Of a stretch of 64,000 nucleotides of DNA, positions 47,110-56,720 are shown piece by piece. A program made the position numbers and the translations under genes. This DNA is from Marinisporobacter sp. (GTDB lineage Bacteria > Bacillota > Clostridia > Peptostreptococcales > Thermotaleaceae). Under the pieces are notes generated by a model. That model was not told where the DNA came from. It did no database searches and saw nothing but the letters and a program-made list of their open reading frames with translations. How positions within the stretch are numbered: the first letter of the stretch is position 1; each line of letters opens with the position of its first letter. The DNA is taken from assembly GCA_025210395.1 (NCBI GenBank), contig JAOARV010000067.1, positions 248,001-312,000 of the forward strand. Direction: 5' to 3'.

Positions 47110-48642
47110 TTAATTCTCCCTTAAAATGATTTTTTTGTCATCGACCCATACGGCAATCATCTTTGCCTCTATATGAAAATCTTTCCTGCTTAGCTTCACA
47201 AGCATATAATCCACCTGCTTTAATGACTTGAGATATGCGATCATCTTGTCATCCTCTTTTCCTTCGTATTTGAAATATGCACAGAACTCCCTGACACTTA
47301 TTTCAAACCTCTGAATCTCTTCTCTGAATTTAAAATCATAAAAGAAGTCCATTTTTTTAGAGAGTATGAAGCATCGTTGACCCTCGTCTATGTATCGGTC
47401 TATTGCCTGATATATGGGAACCTGGTAATCCCTAAGATCCAGTTCCTCTTCATCTACAAGAGAAAGCTTTAAATTCGACGAGTTTGATATCCTATTTTGA
47501 TCCTTCATCACCACATTTTTAAGAATAAAACTCTTGTCACTCAAAGAACGGGCGCTTTGGGTGTTTTGGACAAACAATGACATGGATGATAGGTGACTCG
47601 CCTTCTGATTGGTATTTCTTCTAAGGTTGGTTATTTCATATATTTCTCCATCTTCCCTGTCCAAAACCAACATATTTATCAGCTTTGCCCCATCCTTTAG
47701 GTTGACGACTTCATACCCCAGTCCATATCCTGAAATCTCGCTGGTTTCGTATTTGTATTCTTTTTTCCTAAATAACCTATACTTTTCCGAATCTTCAGCG
47801 TCTCCTAACAGGATATATATATTAAAAAGAATGTCTATGATCTGACTGTTTATGTCCTCAAGCTTACTGTCTATATGATCATCAAGATATCTTTTTATGG
47901 TTCGTTTCAAGTTTTGTACCTTCTTAAAAAGAAAATTGTACTTTTCAAGCTTCAGCTTTATGCTCAAAAACTCTATCCTGTCTATCTCCCTTTTCTTTAT
48001 GGCATACAGCCCTATTCCTATCAGGTTTTCGAAATATTCCACAACCTCTTTTAATACCTTCCTATCAGGAATCTTAAACTCCACTTTTAGATTCTCAACT
48101 CCGTTAAGATTCTGGATATATTTTATGGCATATATAACTTCCTTTTCGTCATTTCCCTTGAAGGCTTCTTCCATATGAAACGGATATGTAAAGTTCACGT
48201 GCTTTTTCTTCCCAAGATCAATCTTTAAAAGAGAGCCTATCTCATGACTTATCTTCATGAAATCAAAATTGATAACAACATCATTTATAGTCTTTTGACT
48301 GCTATATTTTCTTATATCCTTAGATGTCACTTGGTTGATTGGTGCAAAATCTTCTATGGTAAGGGGTACCTCCTCTGCCTCTTTCCCCTCTTCCTTATTG
48401 TTCATCATATAAAGATAGGCCATGATTACATGCTTGCAATATTCCTTCCCAGGACAGGTACAGTGAAAGTCTTCTAACTTTCCATTAAATATTACCCTTT
48501 CTTCACCGATCTTAAACTCCCATTCTTTTATCATGGACACCTTTTCCTTGTCCATTGCCTTCAGAGCACGCTTATACATCCCCTTGTTCGTAAGGCTTAT
48601 TATATAATCCGAGTCTATTCGTTTTATCTGTTCTCTTATCAT
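47110..48642 (-). CDS. SWIM zinc-finger protein (YehQ-like position)
   Basis: 510 residues. The SWIM motif C-x-C-x5-C-x-H is seen near residue 58-70 (FHCTCPGKEYCKHV). The remaining ~430 residues are mixed helix and strand with no domain recognised. SWIM fingers bind nucleic acid or protein. Its start overlaps the VWA stop by four bases. In the Escherichia coli yeh cluster the SWIM protein YehQ likewise follows the VWA protein. Confidence 0.88.
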   Translation of the reverse strand: MIREQIKRIDSDYIISLTNKGMYKRALKAMDKEKVSMIKEWEFKIGEERVIFNGKLEDFHCTCPGKEYCKHVIMAYLYMMNNKEEGKEAEEVPLTIEDFAPINQVTSKDIRKYSSQKTINDVVINFDFMKISHEIGSLLKIDLGKKKHVNFTYPFHMEEAFKGNDEKEVIYAIKYIQNLNGVENLKVEFKIPDRKVLKEVVEYFENLIGIGLYAIKKREIDRIEFLSIKLKLEKYNFLFKKVQNLKRTIKRYLDDHIDSKLEDINSQIIDILFNIYILLGDAEDSEKYRLFRKKEYKYETSEISGYGLGYEVVNLKDGAKLINMLVLDREDGEIYEITNLRRNTNQKASHLSSMSLFVQNTQSARSLSDKSFILKNVVMKDQNRISNSSNLKLSLVDEEELDLRDYQVPIYQAIDRYIDEGQRCFILSKKMDFFYDFKFREEIQRFEISVREFCAYFKYEGKEDDKMIAYLKSLKQVDYMLVKLSRKDFHIEAKMIAVWVDDKKIILREN

Positions 48643-49730
48643 CTTCCAGCCCCCTTTATATAGTTGGCTAGTTCCTTCACTGTAACCCCTTCAACGGGTA
48701 TTCCTATCTTGCCCAGCTTCTTTGCAAAGTTTGAATTGTAGTACGAATTCGAATCATTCTGTATTCCTGTCAGCACCAAAGTCCTCGCCCCTGTATTTTT
48801 GACCTCCTCAAATTCCTTCAACATGGAAGTCTCTTCCGAAAACAGGTCCGTTATCACTATAAAAAGGGTCTTGTCAGGTCTTTTTATGAGGTTCCTTGAG
48901 TAGGCCAGCCCTCGCGCCACATCCGTTCCTCCACCCAGCTGAACATCAAGCAATATGTTTATAGGGTCTTCCTTAACATCGGACAGGTCCACAATCCTCG
49001 TGTCAAACAGCACGATCTTTATGTCTATATTGCTTATGTTGTAAAATATAGAGGATACTATGGCTATATAGATCAAGGATTCCACCATACTTCCACTACA
49101 GTCCACTACCAGAACGATATCCGCTGGCTTGTTTTTAGCTTTATTTGGATAGAAGTATACATCCTCCACATAAAGCTTTCCCTCTTCCTTATTATAGTTT
49201 TTCATGCTCTTTTCTATGGTCTTTTTCATATCTAAAGCTTTCGATCGGTTGTATCTTGACGAGTTAGACTTGTTTATGGTTCCTATCCTAGATAAATCAA
49301 TCTCAAATAATAACTCTTTCTTAATCTCATTAGCAATCTGTCTAATCTTGTACTTTATTTTGTTGCGCTCTTCTTCCTTTGTGTAGTCCTTGTACATGAT
49401 CAGCTTTTTCAAAAGATCCATGTCAGCCTTTGCATTTTCTAGGTAATTATCATCAGCAAGAACCTCGTACATTCCATATGTTTCGAATGCATCCGTTGCA
49501 ATCTTGTTAACTATGTCCTGATGGAGAATTTTTTGCACCTCTTTTAAGTTCTTGATGACCATTACGCCGCTTGACTCGCTTCCGTACATGCCTTTTTCAT
49601 TGGAATACTCGTTATCATACACGCTGTCTAGAAGTCTTTCAACGGCAAGATTATCCTGAGACAAGTTTACCTCCAAATTCTGCTTTGAAAATTTTCCAAG
49701 TATCAATCTCCATTTTTCAAGATTATTCAT
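48639..49730 (-). CDS. VWA domain protein (YehP-like)
   Basis: 363 residues. The N-terminal ~190 residues are helical; the C-terminal von Willebrand A domain (about 205-360) has an intact MIDAS: VVDCSGSMVES, the Thr of GGGTDVARGL and the Asp of IVITDLFSE. VWA proteins of this sort pair with MoxR ATPases, the metal site gripping an acidic side chain of a partner. The 5' end overlaps DUF5682 by 8 bases and the 3' end overlaps the SWIM gene. Confidence 0.93.
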   Translation of the reverse strand: MNNLEKWRLILGKFSKQNLEVNLSQDNLAVERLLDSVYDNEYSNEKGMYGSESSGVMVIKNLKEVQKILHQDIVNKIATDAFETYGMYEVLADDNYLENAKADMDLLKKLIMYKDYTKEEERNKIKYKIRQIANEIKKELLFEIDLSRIGTINKSNSSRYNRSKALDMKKTIEKSMKNYNKEEGKLYVEDVYFYPNKAKNKPADIVLVVDCSGSMVESLIYIAIVSSIFYNISNIDIKIVLFDTRIVDLSDVKEDPINILLDVQLGGGTDVARGLAYSRNLIKRPDKTLFIVITDLFSEETSMLKEFEEVKNTGARTLVLTGIQNDSNSYYNSNFAKKLGKIGIPVEGVTVKELANYIKGAGR

Positions 49731-51975
49731 AATAAATACCTCGCTGTCTCAATCCCTCAAGGGAAACAATTTCCACATTTCTATTCCTTTCAAAGTCCTC
49801 TTGGCTTATATCAAACTTCACAAGAAGATTTTCCGATATCTGGTTTAGCTTCCCTATATCTTTACTCAATCTTATAGTCTCCACAGGTCTGAGTTTTGTA
49901 AATATTTTCCTAAAATTCGGAAGCACCTTGAAAAATTCTTCTATTTTAAGATCTTCCACAAACTTATTCAATATATTAAGGAACCTATGGTTCCTTAATA
50001 TAATCTGATAGTTATTCAATAATAAATACGAAAGAAATAACGTGGTTCCTTCCATCTGATTTTCACTTAAAAGAAAGTTGTTTTCTATGGTCTTTATCAA
50101 CTTTTCTTCCTGAAGACGTCCCATTATATACAGTATAGAAAGGCTTATCCCCTTTAGGGATGTGGTCCATCTCAAAGCAAGAAGCTTTTCAAGCGTCTCC
50201 GCAAACAATTCTCTGTCCACCTTTTCGTTTTTCGATCCGTTTATAAATGAGTACACATGGTTGATGGAATCCGAAAGCTTCACTTCGTCTTCAAGCCTAA
50301 GTTCTTCAAGATTCTGAAGCGAAACCATAATCTTTGTATAAAGCTCATTTACCAAGTCGTTGAGTTCTTTTTCATATCTATTGCCGAAGGTCTCGTAGTG
50401 GTATGCCGTTCTCGTTATTTCGTTGAAAGCTTCTGTCAGTTCCAATAGGTTGCTCTCCTTCATCATGGCATGCTTGATCTTTTCCACAATGTCAACTGTT
50501 TTGCTTTCAACCTGAAGTACCACACAATCCTTCAGGCACGATACAGCCTTGGAAATCGTAGTAGACTCCTTTATCTTAAGTTTCAACCTTGATTCAACAG
50601 CCATATCTATGCTTTCCCCTAGAAACGCTGCTTCTATCACGGAAGGCATGACTTTTTCCCTGCTCGCCGTCTTGTATGTCTGTGTCATGTATTGGTCTAT
50701 ATCTATGTCAAAAAGGTCTATCCCCTTGATCCTTTCTGCAAATTCTATTTCAAGATATGATAGCTTGCTCAAAAACACACTTCGATTATATGCCTTCCTG
50801 TTGTTCAATATATTCAGCGTATAAATGCTGTTGGGTTTTGTGAACTTGTTTTTGACAAGCTCCTTTTGGAAATCATCCACAATAGGCGGAAGGTTGGATA
50901 TGTCGTGAACCTGTCCATATTCATCTCCTATCAGGTACCTCTTAAAATCTTCAAGTATGGCGTTCGTATCAATGTACTGGTTGAATTCGGTAAAGGTACT
51001 TATAGCACCGTCGAAAAGCTCATATACTCCCGGAAGCTTCTTTTCTCTAAGGGATGCAAGTCCATATGCCAAATCTATCGCACTGATTATCTTGGGTATA
51101 GATACCTGTTTTTTCGCCTTCTTGGCGTATTTTGTAAGCAATTCAACAAAAGTATCCCTTGGGTTCAGCCCATTTTTCAAAAATACCTTGTAGTAGTGAG
51201 GATAGTATATTCCTGCTCTGTATCCATTCAAGGTCGATATATTCTGAACGTTATACGGTATCAGATAATTCTTGTTGTCCTTGGTGAGCACCTTTTCCCT
51301 CTTTTCGTTCATTTCTATACTCCGTTTGATCATATTTGGAAGAACAACGCTATGAAAGCCTCCCGTGATCACAAGGGTTCTCTTCTTTTTATATTCATTG
51401 ATCTTCTTCGCCATGTACGACTCCCGAAGGTCGTTATATGGATTCGAAGGGCTCAGCTCCCTTGTGACACTGCAGTATGTCAGCATCTGCATCATATAAT
51501 CTTCTATCTTCTTTCCACTAAGCCCTATCTCGAAATACTTCTCATAATACTCGTCAAAGCTTTCAAGTCCGCTTTTTCTTACTAGCGCCCCTATATAGTT
51601 CGAATACTCAAAATCTATCTTTTCATCTCTTACAACATCAATATCGTATACGGGAAAATCTATAAACCTAGTTTCTATCTTCTTTTTGAATCCCAGCTCT
51701 ATGGCTACATATTCAGGAGAGGTATTGAAAAATGGAAAGTTTACGCCAACCTTGATTTCCTTATCATCTATATTTCCATATATGGAAACAGGCATCTTCG
51801 ACTGGGCAATATTTTCTATGAGATGATTCCCATCGCTTGGTCCTTCTATCAATATGACATCTGGCTTAAACTCCTCTATGGCGACTTTCACAAATTTCGA
51901 GCTTACAAGGCTATGGTGCCTTACGGGAAAAAAGAATATCTCTTCATTTTTAAATTGATTAAGGTCTATTTTCAT
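49723..51975 (-). CDS. DUF5682 protein (YehM-like)
   Basis: 750 residues. The N-terminal part has FFFPVRHHSLVSS, VILIEGPSDGNH and LVITGGFHSVVLPN. The spaced His, Glu and His residues resemble the TIKI/ChaN/EreA-like fold, so a metallo-hydrolase activity is conceivable but unproven. The rest is helical and repeat-like. Start overlaps the MoxR stop (ATGA). Always seen, to my knowledge, with MoxR and VWA partners in yeh-type loci. Confidence 0.85.
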   Translation of the reverse strand: MKIDLNQFKNEEIFFFPVRHHSLVSSKFVKVAIEEFKPDVILIEGPSDGNHLIENIAQSKMPVSIYGNIDDKEIKVGVNFPFFNTSPEYVAIELGFKKKIETRFIDFPVYDIDVVRDEKIDFEYSNYIGALVRKSGLESFDEYYEKYFEIGLSGKKIEDYMMQMLTYCSVTRELSPSNPYNDLRESYMAKKINEYKKKRTLVITGGFHSVVLPNMIKRSIEMNEKREKVLTKDNKNYLIPYNVQNISTLNGYRAGIYYPHYYKVFLKNGLNPRDTFVELLTKYAKKAKKQVSIPKIISAIDLAYGLASLREKKLPGVYELFDGAISTFTEFNQYIDTNAILEDFKRYLIGDEYGQVHDISNLPPIVDDFQKELVKNKFTKPNSIYTLNILNNRKAYNRSVFLSKLSYLEIEFAERIKGIDLFDIDIDQYMTQTYKTASREKVMPSVIEAAFLGESIDMAVESRLKLKIKESTTISKAVSCLKDCVVLQVESKTVDIVEKIKHAMMKESNLLELTEAFNEITRTAYHYETFGNRYEKELNDLVNELYTKIMVSLQNLEELRLEDEVKLSDSINHVYSFINGSKNEKVDRELFAETLEKLLALRWTTSLKGISLSILYIMGRLQEEKLIKTIENNFLLSENQMEGTTLFLSYLLLNNYQIILRNHRFLNILNKFVEDLKIEEFFKVLPNFRKIFTKLRPVETIRLSKDIGKLNQISENLLVKFDISQEDFERNRNVEIVSLEGLRQRGIYYE

Positions 51976-53039
51976 CTTATCTCAACTCTTGATTTGTATA
52001 GTTCCCTGTAGATCTCACTCTTTTTTGCCCTTTCCTTTACCACCTTTTCAAAATAATATTTAAGAGAACTTATATCCGCATCATCTTCAAAATCGAAACT
52101 ATTTATGAGATTTTGTGACACGCTTTGCATATCCATCTGGCTGTCGTTGAAGAATTTCGCATGCACGGCACATTCGTGGTAGACGTTTACAAGTTCCGCC
52201 GTTGAAAGGTTCTTCGTAGGCTTTTCAAGCTTCTTTCCGTCCACTGACTCTCCGTTTCTCATCTCCACGAAAACAGTTGTTAGCATGTCTATTACATCTT
52301 CCTCTATTACTATATTTTCTTCTAGCTTCATTACCTGATTTTTGACAATTTCCTTCTCAAGCTTTATGTTATTTACAGGATTGATCACTTCTATATTGAA
52401 TCTTCTCTTTAGGGCACTGCTCATTTCGTTTACTCCCTTGTCAAGGGTATTTGCAGTGGCTATTATGTTGAATCCTTCTTTCGCGAAGATATGGTTGTTT
52501 TCAGGAAGTTCAGGTATCATCATAACCTTGTCACTCATTATGGATATGAGCATATCCTGCACTTCCTGAGGAGTTCTCGTTATCTCCTCAAATCTCATAA
52601 GACTTCCGTCCATCATGGACTTCATCACAGGAGACTTGATGAGGGACTTCTCACTTGGACCATTGGCAATCAAAAGGGCATAGTTCCACGAGTATTTAAG
52701 GTCGGCTTCGCTTGTTCCAGCATTTCCCTGTATCGTATTAAGGGAGTTGTTGCATATTGCAGCGCTTAAAAGTTCACTGAGCATGGTCTTTGCAGTTCCT
52801 GGAACTCCTATCAGAAGAAGTCCCCTATTGGTAGCAAGGGTGACTATGGAGCGTTCTACAACCTTGTCATTTCCATAGATCTTCTTGCTTATTCCTAGCT
52901 CGTCGTCTCCAAGTATAAACTTTCTAACGGATTTCGGAGACATCTGCCAGCCTGTCGGGCATATGTCTCCTTCGTTTTCTATAAGTTTTTTGATCTCTTC
53001 TTTATAAAGCCTTTCCACAGGCAGTTTTTGAATTTCCAT
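51972..53039 (-). CDS. MoxR-family AAA+ ATPase (YehL-like)
   Basis: 355 residues. Walker A GVPGTAKTM (about 78-86), Walker B-like LMRFEEITRTP, sensor 1 IIATANTLDKG and the arginine-finger region ALKRRFNIEVI. MoxR ATPases form hexamers and act as remodelling chaperones with VWA partners. The open frame reaches 53102 inside the DUF4132 gene, but ATG 53039 is preceded by aaggtgaag and avoids the overlap. Second gene of the operon. Confidence 0.93.
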   Translation of the reverse strand: MEIQKLPVERLYKEEIKKLIENEGDICPTGWQMSPKSVRKFILGDDELGISKKIYGNDKVVERSIVTLATNRGLLLIGVPGTAKTMLSELLSAAICNNSLNTIQGNAGTSEADLKYSWNYALLIANGPSEKSLIKSPVMKSMMDGSLMRFEEITRTPQEVQDMLISIMSDKVMMIPELPENNHIFAKEGFNIIATANTLDKGVNEMSSALKRRFNIEVINPVNNIKLEKEIVKNQVMKLEENIVIEEDVIDMLTTVFVEMRNGESVDGKKLEKPTKNLSTAELVNVYHECAVHAKFFNDSQMDMQSVSQNLINSFDFEDDADISSLKYYFEKVVKERAKKSEIYRELYKSRVEIR

Positions 53040-53061
53040 TTGCTTCACCTTTTTCGTTGAT

Positions 53062-56000
53062 TTATTTTGTGCATATTGCCCTAATCTGAGATATGACAGC
53101 ATTTAGGAACTTCGGCTCCACCTGGCAGAGCTTTGCCTCATTAGAAGCATTCACATCATCATACATGTAGCTTCCACGCTCTATGGTTCCCCTTTTATAG
53201 AACTTAAGATCCTTAACAGTGACACTCTCGTCTCCCATTCCTATATACAAATATTCTGCGTCTATCTGCGCTCCGTACTCAAGCTCTTCAAATTCTATAT
53301 AAAGTCCGTCATATCCTCCTCCGTCTACTATAGATGTCTTGTACCATCCCTGTTTTTCAAGTTTTGAAACAAGACTTATGGCAGGAATTTTCGTTCCATT
53401 AAACCCATCATATAGGGTATTGTTCATTTTCTCTTCATCTATTTGAACAATCTCTATTTCAAGCTGTTTTATGGGCTGGATGATCTCGTTATCTTCAAGA
53501 TTTTCTTTCCACATCTCAAGTTCTTCTTCCGCCAAGTCCATAGGATGGATAAGACCAAATTCTTCTCCCTCTTGAAGCTCGATCTCTTCGTAGTCCGCAT
53601 CTGCAAAGGTTCCATCATCCATGTACCTAAAGGATTTTACAAGCTTGTTTTGGGAATCGTATTTTCCCCATATGAGATTTACAGCGAACATATTCATGAT
53701 AGGATTTTTTACGAATACCTTTTTAAATGTTTCCATATCCCATCTTCTCTCAATGAATATAGCCCGTTCAAGTCTTGTCTTCTGAGCTGCAACAATTGTC
53801 TTGAGCTGCTTTTTGACCGCCGTAAGATGCTTTTTCGAAGCTTTCCCTATCTCTTCGTCATCTGATTTGGAAGGCTTCGGAAGAGTCTTTATCATCTTCC
53901 CGTCCGGATTTGAAAGCTGTATGGTAAGGTCTTTTTTAAGAGTAGCTGTAAACGTCCTGCTTCCGTAGTCGAGCTTCAATTCCTTGTTTGCGTCAAAGCC
54001 AAGATTCGGAATAATCAGGTCTGCAAGTTCTTCTTTCGTAAGTCCCATATTCTTAGCAGCTATGAGAAAATACTCCCCTGCAGTCTTTTTAACCATCTTG
54101 TTTTTATATTTTCTACTTATGGAATCTAGCTGCATCAGGGCATAGTCGCTTCCATGAAATGCCATGGCCTTAACTCCTTCTGAAGCTATGGCACCTCTTG
54201 AATTTTGCGTCCACTCGTCTATTTGTTTCTTAAAATCCATCATAAACAGCTCGTCACAATTGTATACGGCAAACACCATAGCCATCTTCATTTTGGCAAC
54301 AGCTCCAAGACCAAACCACTTGTCATATACATATCTTCCAAGCTGGTTTAAGTCCTCTTTTTTGAGCCTTGACTTTATTATAGGTGCCGTAAGGGGAAGC
54401 TCTACCTTGGGACTAAGAAGAAATGTGGCTAGGTAGTATTTTAATATGTTCTGAGAAACTTCTTCCCCCGTATTCTCATCCTTAACCTCTGGAAGAGTGT
54501 CTATTTCAAGCTTTCCAATAGCCTTGTCCATCTTTTTCGGATTATAGAACTCCTCAACAATAGTGTCGAGACTTATATTCTCCATATCCATCCTTTGAAG
54601 CTTGTTGTAGTCTACTATATATTCCACTAGCTCCTTGTTCGCCTTAGGCAGCTTCCCCTTCAAAAGCTTTTCAAGTTCTCCGTTGTACTCAGTCCTTCCC
54701 ATGAAGTACTCCCTTGATATTTTCTGGATGCTCTTGTATTTGTTTTTCAGTCCATTAAGGGCAACTTCTAGGTCTTTTGGTTCCTTTTCATAGTAATATT
54801 TCATAAACAACATCTCGTATCTGGAATCTTCCAGCTCCGTTTGAAGCCTTTCCTTATATTTTTCTATATTTGAATCTAGATATTCAAAGTATGGAGACTT
54901 GATCTCTCCCTTAAAGGAATAACTTCTTTCCATCCTTGTAAGAAGTTTGTTTTCATCCATTCCTGCCTCTATTAGCTCCTTGATCTTCTCTTTTTCATTT
55001 CCTCTTGCATAGATATATTTTTCAAGGACCCTATAATCATTTGAATACATGAAACTGAAAAGTATGTAGTTTATGGCAAGATCGCTCATCCCAAACATCA
55101 TAGAGCACGATATGATAATTTGTGTATCGTACCTCTGGTTATTAAAATAATGATTGTATAATGTATGATCTTTTTCACTTCTTCCTGCCTCTATATCTTC
55201 TACTATAGAAGGGCTGTTTTTCGTCTTGTTTTCCTCCGTTAGGAGTCTTTTCACCTTGGAATCGAAATCTTTTACATATTTTCCTTTGTCTTCAGACTGC
55301 TTTATAAGAACAGCATACAATATAAGGGAATCAGCTATGTCACCTGCCTTCTCTAATGAGCATATGACATCCATAAACTCTTGGGACTGCTCTCTTGAAA
55401 ACCTTATCTTTTCAAGGCTTACTTTTGTATCATACGCTCTTCTGATCATGCTTGTGGCTATTTCCTTTATTAGCAGTTCCGACATTTTAAACTTCGAACT
55501 CATGTATTTGTATTCATCTATGTAGAAATCTTCCCTTGTTTCACTCTTTACCATATTCGAAAGTATATACAACTTTTCATGTGCTACTATAAACGCCCTG
55601 TCCGCATCTGTGTATTCCTGTGTTTTTCCACTCTTATACAGATAGTATACGATAAGGGCAAAGGCGTCTTTTTTCTTCGTCATTTTTTGTGCATATTGGG
55701 GTGATTTTTGGATAAGATCCTCAAATGATTCTTTCCTTCCTTCATTTATATACCTACAAAACTGAATCTGCCCCTTTAGAGAATCGTCTTTAGTATTTTC
55801 ATAAAGGGTGTCTATATGCTCCTTGTATTTTTCGTAGTCCTTAAGATACCATCGTCCATTTTCAGATACATCTTCATGCCCCCTTATGCGTTTTGCTATA
55901 TTAAACCTAAAGTTCGCAAGAATATAAAGGTATGATACAAGGATAGGATCATCTTCAAAGGCTGCGTCTATCCATACTTTCTGAAGGTCTTGTATCCTTT

Positions 56001-56232
56001 TTGGCTCCACTAATAGGGAATATACCTTGAACAGTCGGATATCCATTTCCCTATTCTTTGAATCTTCAGGAGTATACCAGCTGTAACTATATATGCCAAA
56101 ATCAAATCTTTCCTCTATCTCTTGGAAAATACCGAGTATGTTTCCTCCCTTTTCTATATAATCATCTATCTGGTCCTGCTTTGACTTTTCGTAATTCGAA
56201 TAGTATTTCTTAAGCGTACTTTTTATTCTCAT
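53062..56232 (-). CDS. DUF4132 protein (YehI/MolR-like)
   Basis: 1056 residues. A long helical N-terminal region (HEAT/ARM-like in appearance) is followed by the C-terminal DUF4132 domain (about 830-980). This holds KTRLERAIFIERRWDMETF, NPIMNMFAVNLIWGKYD, GLIHPMDLAEEEL and IIQPIKQLE. A final ~80-residue piece follows. The biochemical role is unknown. First gene of the operon; GTG 56241 is rejected in favour of ATG 56232 after agaggtg. The codon and base composition here and in the next genes is richer in G and C than in the flanks. Confidence 0.88.
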   Translation of the reverse strand: MRIKSTLKKYYSNYEKSKQDQIDDYIEKGGNILGIFQEIEERFDFGIYSYSWYTPEDSKNREMDIRLFKVYSLLVEPKRIQDLQKVWIDAAFEDDPILVSYLYILANFRFNIAKRIRGHEDVSENGRWYLKDYEKYKEHIDTLYENTKDDSLKGQIQFCRYINEGRKESFEDLIQKSPQYAQKMTKKKDAFALIVYYLYKSGKTQEYTDADRAFIVAHEKLYILSNMVKSETREDFYIDEYKYMSSKFKMSELLIKEIATSMIRRAYDTKVSLEKIRFSREQSQEFMDVICSLEKAGDIADSLILYAVLIKQSEDKGKYVKDFDSKVKRLLTEENKTKNSPSIVEDIEAGRSEKDHTLYNHYFNNQRYDTQIIISCSMMFGMSDLAINYILFSFMYSNDYRVLEKYIYARGNEKEKIKELIEAGMDENKLLTRMERSYSFKGEIKSPYFEYLDSNIEKYKERLQTELEDSRYEMLFMKYYYEKEPKDLEVALNGLKNKYKSIQKISREYFMGRTEYNGELEKLLKGKLPKANKELVEYIVDYNKLQRMDMENISLDTIVEEFYNPKKMDKAIGKLEIDTLPEVKDENTGEEVSQNILKYYLATFLLSPKVELPLTAPIIKSRLKKEDLNQLGRYVYDKWFGLGAVAKMKMAMVFAVYNCDELFMMDFKKQIDEWTQNSRGAIASEGVKAMAFHGSDYALMQLDSISRKYKNKMVKKTAGEYFLIAAKNMGLTKEELADLIIPNLGFDANKELKLDYGSRTFTATLKKDLTIQLSNPDGKMIKTLPKPSKSDDEEIGKASKKHLTAVKKQLKTIVAAQKTRLERAIFIERRWDMETFKKVFVKNPIMNMFAVNLIWGKYDSQNKLVKSFRYMDDGTFADADYEEIELQEGEEFGLIHPMDLAEEELEMWKENLEDNEIIQPIKQLEIEIVQIDEEKMNNTLYDGFNGTKIPAISLVSKLEKQGWYKTSIVDGGGYDGLYIEFEELEYGAQIDAEYLYIGMGDESVTVKDLKFYKRGTIERGSYMYDDVNASNEAKLCQVEPKFLNAVISQIRAICTK

Positions 56233-56326
56233 TTTCTTCACCTCTTCTTAGTATTTTCTTAAGCATACTCTAGTTCTCGAGCTGCTTTTCGAATTTCATC
56301 CTATTCTATTATCAATACGGATGCTT

Positions 56327-56485
56327 TTAGTGAGACTGTACATCATATTCATCTGCAACAACTATATCTCCAACATTATACTTAAATTATAAAATCTCTA
56401 CATCTAAGTTGTTCAATCCCATAAACCTATTGACATTTACAAGAATTACCATAATTTCACTTCCAAAGTCTTTCTTATGTATCCA
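56327..56485 (-). pseudogene. Degraded coding remnant upstream of the DUF4132 gene
   Basis: In one frame, a stretch starting WIHKKDFGSEIMVILVNVNR continues to a TAA and then reads on in the same frame as FKYNVGDIVVADEYDVQSH before a second stop. It has no start or ribosome binding site. The codon pattern looks like former protein-coding DNA with one nonsense change. Not identified. Confidence 0.3.
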
Positions 56486-56672
56486 TTATAATCCAATATG
56501 CTAAATTTCTCCATATTTTTCATCATATAATTCTCCATAAACATATATAAACTAAGACAAAGAAGTCATCGTCACGAGAAATTTGTAATATTTTTAACTA
56601 TTGATTGCCCCATTGCAAAATATGACCCTTTCGAAAATTTCTAATTTCAAGAAATTATTTACCCCTACAACA

Positions 56673-56704
56673 AAATTCCCCCAAACCATAGTCTGAGGGA
56701 ATTT
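56673..56704 (-). terminator. Terminator after the GGDEF gene
   Basis: AAATTCCCTC.../...GGGGGAATTT imperfect stem followed on the minus strand by tgttgtagg; modest T-tract. Confidence 0.65.
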
Positions 56705-56720
56705 CCTGCTATTTAAAACT

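Larger units (their letters stand above)
56233..56720 (-). other. 488-base gap upstream of the MoxR/VWA operon
   Basis: AT-rich. Contains a coding-like remnant (56327-56485), two overlapping TATAAT-like boxes near 56378-56396 on the minus strand without a good -35, and the terminator of the GGDEF gene at 56673-56704. The operon promoter is probably here but cannot be fixed from the sequence. Confidence 0.5.

Noticed and set aside
50866-51585. Plus-strand 239-codon open frame
   Set aside because: It lies wholly antisense to the DUF5682 gene, has no ribosome binding site and its translation is Ile/Tyr/Phe-rich without any family pattern.
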